The position numbers and the translations under genes are program-made. Below, one piece after another: positions 17,839 through 24,614 of a stretch of DNA of 64,000 nucleotides. Origin of the DNA: Streptomonospora wellingtoniae (lineage in GTDB: Bacteria > Actinomycetota > Actinomycetes > Streptosporangiales > Streptosporangiaceae); the NCBI RefSeq assembly GCF_031845375.1, contig NZ_JAVREK010000007.1:1-64000 (forward strand), written 5' to 3'. Each line of letters starts with the position of its first letter. Position 1 is the stretch's first letter. Below the pieces are notes generated by a model that did not search any database, was not told the DNA's origin, and saw only the letters and a program-made list of their open reading frames with translations.

Positions 17839-17859
17839 TGAGGGCGGTCACCGCCCTCA
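17839..17859. promoter_or_regulatory. Palindrome in the add leader
   Basis: TGAGGGCGGT and ACCGCCCTCA form perfect 10-bp arms around a single C, 32 nt upstream of the add start. It could be an operator or, in RNA, a leader hairpin. No regulator is assigned. Confidence 0.4.
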
Positions 17860-17932
17860 TGCGGGTAAATTGCCCGGAAGTCTAGACGACCCCCGTCCGG
17901 CGCGGGCCGGGAGGGGGTCGGTGATTCCCGTT

Positions 17933-17987
17933 GATCTTGTAGCCATCGTGAAGGAAAACGATTTCCAGTGACGATAGCTACAAGATC
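17933..17987 (-). repeat. Dispersed 55-bp palindromic element, copy 1
   Basis: 17-bp arms (GATCTTGTAGC... and ...GCTACAAGATC, one C/A mismatch on the plus strand, a G-U pair in the minus-strand transcript) around a 21-nt centre that holds an inner GGAAA-ACGA-TTTCC hairpin. 24 of 55 bases are G or C, far below the surroundings. Outer CCGTT/AGCGG extends the stem. It lies 37 nt beyond the stop of the sugar-kinase-family gene, and so may end that transcript before add. Confidence 0.85.
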
Positions 17988-18024
17988 AGCGGTGATGTGC
18001 CGGTGGTGTGGTCTCCGAGGGGCA

Positions 18025-19398
18025 TCAGGCGCCTGAGAACGGCTGGCTCGCGGGCGGTCCCGCCGGCGGCAGGACGTGCTCGGAGACCTCGGAGTGCACC
18101 TGTTGGAGCCGGGCGCGCGCGGCGCGGCGCAGCCGGCCCAGACACTCGACCGCCGCCGACTCGTCGCCGACGAACCCGCCCTTGACCACCGCGGGCACGC
18201 CGTCCAGCGGCCCGCCGTTCAGCGTGCCGTGCACGGCCAGCGGCAGCACCTCTCCGGCCACGACGAACCCGTGCACGCCCAGCGCGTCGAACACGCTGGA
18301 GGTGACGTCGCCGCCGGTGATGAACAGGCCGCTGGGCAGGGCGTGGGTCCCGGCCTCCTCCTCGACCGCCTCCATCACCCCGGCGAGCAGGTCGGCGAGG
18401 CGGGCGGGCAGGGCCCGTTCGGCGCGGCGGGAATCGGCGGCGGGACCGGGGTCGAGCAGCCGCAGCGCCACGACGTCGGGGAAGACTGCGGAGGTCAGCC
18501 GGTCGATGAGCTGCCGCGCGACATCGGCGGCGTGGCTCCGGTCGCCGACGCCCAGGCGGACGGGATCGGCGTCGACGAACCGCGCGGGCCCCGAGCGGGC
18601 GAGGGCGTCGAACTGGCGCCGGGTCGGTCCCGTGGTGCTGCCGGCCACGGCCAGCAGCGGCCCCGGTGCACCGGCCTGGCCGCGCAGGCGCAGCGCATAG
18701 GCCAGCAGTGCGCCGCTGGGGCCGGGGTCGGCGGCCACCCACACCGTTCCGTCCTCGCGGTGCACCTCCGCTGCGGCCTGCGCGAGACCCTCGATGCGCT
18801 GCTCGTCCGCGGCGTCGCAGACCAGCACGGGATCGTGCCCGGAGCGCAGCTCGGCGGCGAGCATGCTCTCGGTGACCTGGCGGGCGGGCAGCCTGCGCAC
18901 GCCCAGTGTGCTCTGGCGGGCGAGGATCGCCGCGACGTCGCCGGTGTCCATCGGGCAGAAGGGGTCGCGGGCCAGATCGGTGGCCTCCAGCGGCTGCCCG
19001 CCGAGCAACTGCACGCCGTCGACGGTGGTGCAGCCTGCGGTGGGGAACGCGGGCACGACCAGCGCGCGCACGGCCCAGCGGGCGGGCACGCGCTCGCGCA
19101 CGGCCCGCCAGGCCGCCTCCAGTTCGGCGCCGACGTTGCCGCGCAGCGCGCTGTCGAAGCGCTTGACGACCAGGCCGACCGGCCAGATCGCCTCGACGAC
19201 GTCGGTCACCAGGTCGGCGGCCTGCTCGGGCGAAGCGTGGCGGCTGTCGAGGTTGGCCACCACGACGTCGTACTCCTCGGCGACGGCGGCCACGTGCTCG
19301 GGGGTGACGGTGGCGACCCGCATCCCGGCGCGCGCGAAACGGGCGCCGGTGGCGTTGGCGCCGGTGAGGTCGTCGGCGAGGACGAGTACCTGGGCCAC
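18025..19398 (-). CDS. Four-carbon acid sugar kinase family protein (OtnK/DUF1537-type)
   Basis: About 457 residues. N-terminal nucleotide/sugar-binding part LADDLTGANATGARFA (residues about 8-23), the SALRGNVGAE block near 110, and a C-terminal kinase domain with LAVAGSTTGPTRRQ near 255 and FITGGDVTSSVFDALG near 370, as in four-carbon acid sugar kinases that phosphorylate threonate, erythronate or related acids. I chose the GTG at 19398, which has GGAAGGGAAGG upstream; a GTG at 19422 in the same frame is possible. The usual partner genes (DUF4392/PdxA2, isomerase) are absent nearby, so the substrate is unclear. Followed downstream by 55-bp element copy 1. Confidence 0.82.
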   Translation of the reverse strand: MAQVLVLADDLTGANATGARFARAGMRVATVTPEHVAAVAEEYDVVVANLDSRHASPEQAADLVTDVVEAIWPVGLVVKRFDSALRGNVGAELEAAWRAVRERVPARWAVRALVVPAFPTAGCTTVDGVQLLGGQPLEATDLARDPFCPMDTGDVAAILARQSTLGVRRLPARQVTESMLAAELRSGHDPVLVCDAADEQRIEGLAQAAAEVHREDGTVWVAADPGPSGALLAYALRLRGQAGAPGPLLAVAGSTTGPTRRQFDALARSGPARFVDADPVRLGVGDRSHAADVARQLIDRLTSAVFPDVVALRLLDPGPAADSRRAERALPARLADLLAGVMEAVEEEAGTHALPSGLFITGGDVTSSVFDALGVHGFVVAGEVLPLAVHGTLNGGPLDGVPAVVKGGFVGDESAAVECLGRLRRAARARLQQVHSEVSEHVLPPAGPPASQPFSGA

Positions 19399-19464
19399 GG
19401 CTACCTTCCCTTCCTGCTGCACTGCGCCGGTCGCGGCGGCACCGCCCGCGGGCTTACGAGCCTC

Positions 19465-20679
19465 TCATCCCCGGCGCCCGAGCAGCACGGTTCCAGCCAG
19501 GGCGGCGACCGCGCACAGCGCGAGGACGTAGGCGACCACACCGGTCCAGCCGACGGCGTCGTAGAAGACTCCGCCCAGCCAGCCGAACGCGCTGGAGCCC
19601 AGATAGTAGGCCAGTGTGTACAGCGCCGCCGCCTGGGCGCGCGCGGTCGTGGCCCGGTGTCCCACCCACGCCGATGCTGTGGCGTGGGCCGAGAAGAAGG
19701 CGAAGGTGAACACGAGCAGCCCGGCGGCGACGGCCCAGAGCGCGGGGACGAGCAGGAGGCCGGCGGAGGCGGCCATACCGGCGACGCCGCACAGCAGCAC
19801 GGCCCGCCGGCCGATCCGCTCGGCCAGGCGCCCGGCGGCGGCCGAGCCGGCGGTGCCCGAGAGGTAGGCGACGAACAGGGACGCCACGAGCGTCTGGGAC
19901 AGGCCGAAGGGCGGGCCGGTCATCCGGAAGCCGAGGTAGTTGTAGACGGTGACGAAGGCGCCCATCAGGAACAGCGCCTGGCAGTACAGCCCGATCAGGC
20001 CGGGGTCGCCGACGGCGGAGCGCACGCGCCGCGCCAGGCCCGGCCCGGACGATCCGTGGTGCCTGGGGGTGAATCCGCGGGTGCGCGGGATCGCGACGGC
20101 GAAGACGACCAGCGCGGCCAGGGCGAGCAGCGAGTCGGCGGCCACGCCCCAGCGCCATCCGCCGAGGTCGGCGACCGCGCCGGCGACCAGGCGCCCGCTC
20201 ATCCCGCCGACGGTGTTGCCGGCGATGTAGATCCCGGCCACGCGGGAGAGGTGAGCGGCGTGGACCTCCTCGGCGAGGTAGGCCATGGCCACGGCCGGCA
20301 CCCCGCCCAGCGCCGCGCCCTGCAGGCCCCGCAGAAGGAGCAGCGTCCACATGTCCGGCGCGAAGGGTGCCGCCAATCCGAGCGCCGTGGAGACGGTCAA
20401 CGCGACCGCCATGACCCGTACACGGCCGATGCGGTCCGCGATACCGCTCCAGACCAGCACGAACGCCGCCAGGCCGCCGGTGGCGAAGGAGACGCTCAGG
20501 GCCACGCTCGAGGCGGACGCCGCGAAGCTGTCGGCCAGACCGGGAAGCACCGCCTGGACCGCGTAGAGCTGCGCGAACGTGGCCACCCCGGCGGCGGTCA
20601 TCGCCGCGACGATGCGCCGGTACCCGCTGCTGCCGGCCCGGTGGCCGACGTGTCCCCCTACCGCAGTCCCCTCATCCAC
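19465..20679 (-). CDS. MFS transporter (YnfM-like)
   Basis: 404 residues with about 12 hydrophobic segments. Motif A-type loop GIADRIGRVRVM between helices 2 and 3 (near residue 83) and the repeated half-motif GRLAERIGRRAV after helix 8 identify the major facilitator superfamily. Probably a proton-coupled exporter in the cytoplasmic membrane. Substrate unknown. It is 66 nt upstream of the sugar-kinase-family gene on the same strand. The start ATG begins a hydrophilic N-terminus (MDEGTAVGGH) before helix 1. Confidence 0.82.
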   Translation of the reverse strand: MDEGTAVGGHVGHRAGSSGYRRIVAAMTAAGVATFAQLYAVQAVLPGLADSFAASASSVALSVSFATGGLAAFVLVWSGIADRIGRVRVMAVALTVSTALGLAAPFAPDMWTLLLLRGLQGAALGGVPAVAMAYLAEEVHAAHLSRVAGIYIAGNTVGGMSGRLVAGAVADLGGWRWGVAADSLLALAALVVFAVAIPRTRGFTPRHHGSSGPGLARRVRSAVGDPGLIGLYCQALFLMGAFVTVYNYLGFRMTGPPFGLSQTLVASLFVAYLSGTAGSAAAGRLAERIGRRAVLLCGVAGMAASAGLLLVPALWAVAAGLLVFTFAFFSAHATASAWVGHRATTARAQAAALYTLAYYLGSSAFGWLGGVFYDAVGWTGVVAYVLALCAVAALAGTVLLGRRG

Positions 20680-20733
20680 ACGTCCGACGTTAGCCGCGGA
20701 ACGGCGCCCGGGCGCGCACCGCTCATCCCCGTT

Positions 20734-20788
20734 GATCTTGTAGCTAACGTGAGAGAGAACGATTCAAAATCACGATAGCTACAAGATC
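20734..20788 (-). repeat. Dispersed 55-bp palindromic element, copy 2 (diverged)
   Basis: Same arms as the other copies with a single mismatch, but differs from copy 1 at 10 of 55 positions, eight of them in the 21-nt centre. The stem extends outward through CCGTT/AACGG and, with one mismatch, to CATC/GATG, making it the longest of the four. It lies 30 nt beyond the stop of the second MFS gene and 54 nt before the start of the first. Confidence 0.85.
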
Positions 20789-20818
20789 AACGGTGATGGG
20801 AGGCTCCTTCCCATCGCT

Positions 20819-22057
20819 CTAGCGCGTGCCCGCGCCGCGGGAGGCGAGGGCGGCGGCGATCAGGGCCAACGCGGCGCCGACGAGCAGGACCCCGGCGAAC
20901 AGCCCGCTCAGGGCCGCAAAGCCCAGGACGGAGGTCCCAGCGACGACCGGCGCCGCGAGGCTGGATCCGATGTAGAGCCAGAAGCCGTACATGGCGCCGA
21001 CCGCGGCGGACTGCTCTCCGGCGGCGGCCTGGGAGCCCTGCATCGCGGCGGGCACGGCCACGGCCGTGGCCAGCACGTAGCCCGCGATCAGCACGGTGAA
21101 GAGGCCGATCGAGCCGACGAGCGGAACGGAGAGCCCGGCGGCCGCGATGAACACGGCCGAGGCCGCCAGGCCGGCCGCGAGCCGGTGCAGCACCGAAAGC
21201 CTCGACAGCAGCGGTGCCACTAGGGGCGCGAGCAGGATGGCGGGCAGCCCGCCGGCGCGGAGCGCGAGCAGGGCGTCGTCGTCGGCGGCCACGCCGAGCG
21301 GGTCGGCGAGCCGGATCGCCGCGTACAGCCCCACGAAGCCGAAGAGCACGGTGACGGCGATCCCGTAGAAGGGCAGCAGGTGCGGCCGGACCGCGGCCTG
21401 AGCCAGGCCGCGGTAGGCCGCGGCGGGCGAGACCGCCTGCTCCGGCCGGTCGGCCACGAGCACGTAGCGGGCGAGCACGGCCACAGCGGCGGTGGCCGCG
21501 CCGGAGACCAGGAACACCGCCGGCCAGTCCCAGCGGGCGGTGATGAGCTGGGCGGCGACCTGTGCGACGACCGCGGCGGCGAGGAACGAGCTGGTCAGCG
21601 TGGCGAACGCGAAGGTCCTGCGGTGCGGCGGGATGGTACGGGTCAGGTAGGCGATCGCGGTGGGCGCGAAGGCCGCTGCGGCGCATCCCTGCAGGGCGCG
21701 GGCCGCGACGACGGTCTCGACCGTGGGCATGAAGGCCGTTACGCAGGCGAACAGGGCGGTTGCGGCGACTCCGGCGACGATGAGTCGGCGGTAGCCGACG
21801 CGCGGGCCGAGCGGGCCGACGACCAGGAACCCCAGTGCGTAGGCGGCACCGAACGCGGTGACCGCCCAGCTGGCCTGATCGACGGTGGACCCGGTGGAGT
21901 CGGCGATCGGGGACAGCAGCGGAAGGGCCAGGTACAGCTGGCCGAGCACGGCGAGGGCGGCCGCGGAGATGACCAGGATCTGCGGGGTCGGGCGCGGAAC
22001 AGGGGTCGGCTGCGGGACCGGCTCAGCGGCTGCACGGCCGGAGGTCTGCTTGAGCAT
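20819..22057 (-). CDS. MFS transporter, TetR-controlled
   Basis: 412 residues from ATG 22057 (MLKQTSGRAAA), with about 12 hydrophobic segments; the loop after helix 2 (GPLGPRVGYRRLI) is motif A. Half-duplicated architecture of the major facilitator superfamily. It is divergent from a TetR gene with only 53 bp between the starts, and the promoter spacer is filled by a CCAAC-N6-GTTGG site, so it is very probably a repressor-controlled exporter of a toxic compound. The -10-like hexamer ends 7 nt before ATG, suggesting a leaderless message. Substrate unknown. Confidence 0.85.
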   Translation of the reverse strand: MLKQTSGRAAAEPVPQPTPVPRPTPQILVISAAALAVLGQLYLALPLLSPIADSTGSTVDQASWAVTAFGAAYALGFLVVGPLGPRVGYRRLIVAGVAATALFACVTAFMPTVETVVAARALQGCAAAAFAPTAIAYLTRTIPPHRRTFAFATLTSSFLAAAVVAQVAAQLITARWDWPAVFLVSGAATAAVAVLARYVLVADRPEQAVSPAAAYRGLAQAAVRPHLLPFYGIAVTVLFGFVGLYAAIRLADPLGVAADDDALLALRAGGLPAILLAPLVAPLLSRLSVLHRLAAGLAASAVFIAAAGLSVPLVGSIGLFTVLIAGYVLATAVAVPAAMQGSQAAAGEQSAAVGAMYGFWLYIGSSLAAPVVAGTSVLGFAALSGLFAGVLLVGAALALIAAALASRGAGTR

Positions 22058-22064
22058 GCCGCTT

Positions 22065-22093
22065 ACGAAACCAACCAAACAGTTGGATGTCAA
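22065..22093 (-). promoter_or_regulatory. MFS promoter with embedded TetR operator
   Basis: On the minus strand, TTGACA (22088-22093) and a weak -10 TTTCGT (22065-22070) are 17 nt apart. The inverted repeat CCAAC-N6-GTTGG (22071-22086) occupies almost the whole spacer, so a bound repressor would block RNA polymerase. The plus-strand TetR gene has its own TATGCT hexamer at 22099-22104. Confidence 0.65.
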
Positions 22094-22110
22094 TTGGGTA
22101 TGCTTGCGCC

Positions 22111-22737
22111 ATGTCACCTAGGGACAGCGCGGCCACCCGCCGCAAGCTGCTGGAGGCGGGACGCGAGGAGTTCGCCGAGCACGGGATCGCCGGCGGGCGC
22201 ATCGACCGCATCGCCGAGCGCGCGGGCGTGAACAAGGAGCGCGTCTACGGCCACTTCGGAAGCAAGGAGAAGCTGTTCCACGCGGTGCTGGAGGCGGTCA
22301 AGAGCGAGCACGCCGCATCGCTGCCGCGGCCGGGCGAGGACGTCGGCGAGTGGGTGGGGCGGCTCTACGACGCCCACGCCGCCAACGGCACCATGGTGCG
22401 CCTGCTGATGTGGGAGGCGCTGTACTTCAAGGACCGCCCACTGCCCGAGGACGGCGCCCGCTCCGACGTCTACGCCACCAAGGTGCTCGCTCTGGCCGGC
22501 AGCCTGGGCGTCGAGCCCGACAGCACGGCCGCGATGACCCTGCTCTCGCTGATCGGGATGGGCGCGTGGCCGTTCGCCATGCCGCATGTGGCGCGCCTGG
22601 TGGTGGGCCCGCGGGTGCTCAACGCCCAGGGCTCGGCCGACCTGCGCGCGCACATCGTCGCCATGGCGAGCGCAGCGGTACGCGGCGTGGAGCACACGCC
22701 GGCCGTCGAGGGAGGGAGCGAGGCCGGGCGAGCCTGA
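22111..22737 (+). CDS. TetR/AcrR family transcriptional regulator
   Basis: 208 residues. N-terminal helix-turn-helix (residues about 5-52): RRKLLEAGREEFAEHGIAGG, then IAERAGVNKERVYGHFGSKEKLF, and an all-helical ligand-binding C-terminus. TATGCT ends 6 nt before ATG 22111, so translation is probably leaderless; an upstream in-frame ATG at 22087 would overlap the operator and is less likely. Predicted repressor of the divergent MFS gene through CCAAC-N6-GTTGG. A related inverted repeat is found just after its stop. Confidence 0.87.
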   Translation: MSPRDSAATRRKLLEAGREEFAEHGIAGGRIDRIAERAGVNKERVYGHFGSKEKLFHAVLEAVKSEHAASLPRPGEDVGEWVGRLYDAHAANGTMVRLLMWEALYFKDRPLPEDGARSDVYATKVLALAGSLGVEPDSTAAMTLLSLIGMGAWPFAMPHVARLVVGPRVLNAQGSADLRAHIVAMASAAVRGVEHTPAVEGGSEAGRA

Positions 22738-22770
22738 CCGGAGCCGCCCGGCAGGCGACTCCGGCCATCC

Positions 22771-22794
22771 CGAACCAACTCAACCGTTGGTTCG
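22771..22794. promoter_or_regulatory. Inverted repeat like the TetR operator, between convergent genes
   Basis: Perfect 9-bp arms CGAACCAAC and GTTGGTTCG around 6 nt, located 33 nt after the TetR stop and 18 nt before the end of the convergent oxidoreductase gene. The position suits a terminator, but the core CCAAC-N6-GTTGG is the same as the operator at 22071. Confidence 0.55.
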
Positions 22795-22812
22795 ACGCCC
22801 TGCGGCCGTCGG

Positions 22813-23889
22813 TCAGTCCGACCGCACCGCCGTCACCTGCCCGGTGCGGGCGCTGCGGCGCGCGGCCTCGATGACCTCCAGGCCGTGCACCACCTCGTGC
22901 AGCTCGACCGGCAGCGGCTCTCCCTCGCCGACCGCGTCGCGCACGCCCGCGTAGAACGCCGGGTAGGCGCCGCGCTCGCTGCGGACCGGCTGCGATTCCT
23001 CGACGGTGCCCAGCCGGCCCCACGCCGACTCCGGCTCGACGCCCCAGTCGGACACGTCGGGCCGTTCGCCGCCGTTCAGGCGTGCCTCCTGGGAGTCCAG
23101 CCCGTCGATCGTGAACGCCGCGCGGTCGCCCAGCACCCGGAATCGCGGCCCCATCCGGGCGGCGAATGCGCTCATCCACAGGTGCGAACGCACGCCGCCG
23201 GTGTGCGTCAGCGCCAGGAAGGAGTCGTCGTCGGCCGCCGCCCCGCGCCGGGCGTCCAATTCAGCGTAGACCGCCTCCACCGGCCCGAACAGGTTGACCG
23301 CCTGGTCGATCAGGTGAGGCCCGAGATCGTAGAGGATTCCGGCGCCGGCGTCGGGGTCGCCGCTGTCGCGCCAGGTGCCCCCGACCTCGGGTCGCCAGCG
23401 CTCGAACCGCGACTCGAAGCGGTGCACTCGGCCGAGCGCACCCTCCTCCACCAGCTTCCACAGGGTCAGGAAGTCGGAGTCCCAGCGCCGGTTCTGGTAG
23501 ACGGTCAGCACCTGGCCGAGCCGCCTCGCGTCCTCGGCCAGGGCGCGCGCCTCCGCCGCGGTCAACGCGAACGGCTTGTCCACCACGGCGGCGAACCCGG
23601 CCTCCATCGCGGCCCGCGCGAGCGGCACGTGCGTCTCGTTGGGCGTCGTGACCACCGCGAGGTCGATGTCGCCGGTGCGCTTCCACAACTCATCGGCCGA
23701 GGAGAGCACCTCGGCCCCGGGATAGCGCTCCCGCACGGCCGCCTGGCGGTCAGGGTTGCGGGTCACCACCGCCGCGAGCCGCAGCCCCGGCGTGGCGTCG
23801 ACGAGCGGCGCGTGGAACACCTCGCCGCCCTTGCCGTACCCGATGACGGCGACCTGCAGTTCTCGTTCAGCGTCGTTCGCAGAGGTCAT
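22813..23889 (-). CDS. Gfo/Idh/MocA family NAD(P)-dependent oxidoreductase
   Basis: 358 residues. N-terminal Rossmann fold (VAVIGYGKGGEVFHAPLV near residue 12), the TTPNETHVPLARAAMEAG block, the diagnostic dinucleotide motif VDKPFALT near 97, and the C-terminal alpha/beta domain with GGTWRDSGDPDAGAGILYDLGPHLIDQ and FGPVEAVYAELDARR. Such enzymes reduce or oxidise sugars or inositol-type polyols. The start is taken at ATG 23889 (MTSANDAEREL); upstream codons lack support. Transcribed alone, convergent with the TetR gene. Substrate unknown. Confidence 0.87.
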   Translation of the reverse strand: MTSANDAERELQVAVIGYGKGGEVFHAPLVDATPGLRLAAVVTRNPDRQAAVRERYPGAEVLSSADELWKRTGDIDLAVVTTPNETHVPLARAAMEAGFAAVVDKPFALTAAEARALAEDARRLGQVLTVYQNRRWDSDFLTLWKLVEEGALGRVHRFESRFERWRPEVGGTWRDSGDPDAGAGILYDLGPHLIDQAVNLFGPVEAVYAELDARRGAAADDDSFLALTHTGGVRSHLWMSAFAARMGPRFRVLGDRAAFTIDGLDSQEARLNGGERPDVSDWGVEPESAWGRLGTVEESQPVRSERGAYPAFYAGVRDAVGEGEPLPVELHEVVHGLEVIEAARRSARTGQVTAVRSD

Positions 23890-24127
23890 CCCCCCACGGT
23901 AGCCAGCCCGGGCCACGGGCCCGGCCGCGGGATCGTGGCCGCGGTCGCGGGAAGTCCGCGGAAAGAACTGGGCGGAGGGTTGCGCGTCGCTACCGTGCCG
24001 CCACTATCGCGCCCACCGAGTCGGAACAGCTCTGGGCCGACCACATTCGGTGAACGCCAGACACTCTGTGTACCGGTTGGCTAGAGTCGCGCGGACCGAA
24101 GTGTTCCGGGAAGAAGGCCGCAGACGA

Positions 24128-24251
24128 ATGTCCGTACTTACCGAAGGACCATGAACTCGCCGCGGGAGAGGTCAACTCGCCTATGACAGGGGCGGAGTTT
24201 CTCTCTCACCTGGAAGAGGTCACCGGCGAGAAGCCCAGCGAGGGGCCGTGA
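24128..24251 (+). pseudogene. Remnant of an antitoxin-like small gene
   Basis: ATG at 24128 opens MSVLTEGP and then stops. One frame over, the sequence continues without interruption as HELAAGEVNSPMTGAEFLSH and ends ...TGEKPSEGP at 24251, overlapping the next reading frame by GTGA. A one-base change near 24150 would join the parts into a protein of about 41 residues or more. The assignment rests on its position and the overlap with the toxin-like remnant; the family is not recognised. An in-frame ATG at 24183 could still yield a 22-residue peptide. Confidence 0.35.
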
Positions 24252-24560
24252 AGTTCACGTCCCTCAAGGTTTTCGATCGCGAACTCCGGCAGCTTCCCAG
24301 GGAGCATCGGCGGATGTTCCTGACAGCAATCCATAGGGACTTCTTTCCCGCGGTTGCGGCCGGAGCGTTCTCCGGAACGCCACCATGACCGACACGCCTT
24401 CGGATCCACAAACTCGGCGGGCACGATGTCTATTCGCTGACGTGGAGCTTCGCTTCACCGGATGGGCGGGCGACCTTCCACATCCAGAAGGACGAGGCTG
24501 GGGATCCTCTCCTGAATGTGGCGACGGATCGGTGATCACTCGATCTACAGGGACCCCTGA
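24248..24560 (+). pseudogene. Decayed RelE/ParE-like toxin gene
   Basis: GTG frame reads VKFTSLKVFDRELRQLP, then FLTAIHRDFFPAVAAGAFSGTPP and meets an in-frame TGA at 24386-24388 where relatives should have Trp. The same frame resumes as PTRLRIHKLGGHDVYSLTW and FASPDGRATFHIQKDEAGDP, typical of a RelE/ParE-type fold. A single extra A near 24515 then shifts the frame, and the expected C-terminus MWRRIGDHSIYRDP is found in the next frame, ending at 24560. Two independent lesions mark this as a pseudogene of about 103 residues. Its A/T content is higher than that of neighbouring genes, consistent with acquired DNA. Confidence 0.6.
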
Positions 24561-24566
24561 CGTACC

Positions 24567-24601
24567 GGCGGGCTGTTGGTACTCAAGGCCAACAGCCCGC
24601 C
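24567..24601 (-). terminator. lon terminator
   Basis: Perfect 13-bp arms GGCGGGCTGTTGG and CCAACAGCCCGCC around a 9-nt loop, 13 nt beyond the lon stop. No T-run follows. Confidence 0.8.
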
Positions 24602-24614
24602 TGCTATGCCGCTC

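Noticed and set aside
18076..20778. 900-codon open frame on the plus strand over the kinase-family and first MFS genes
   Set aside because: Composition is low-complexity and typical of the antisense frame; both genes on the other strand are well supported.
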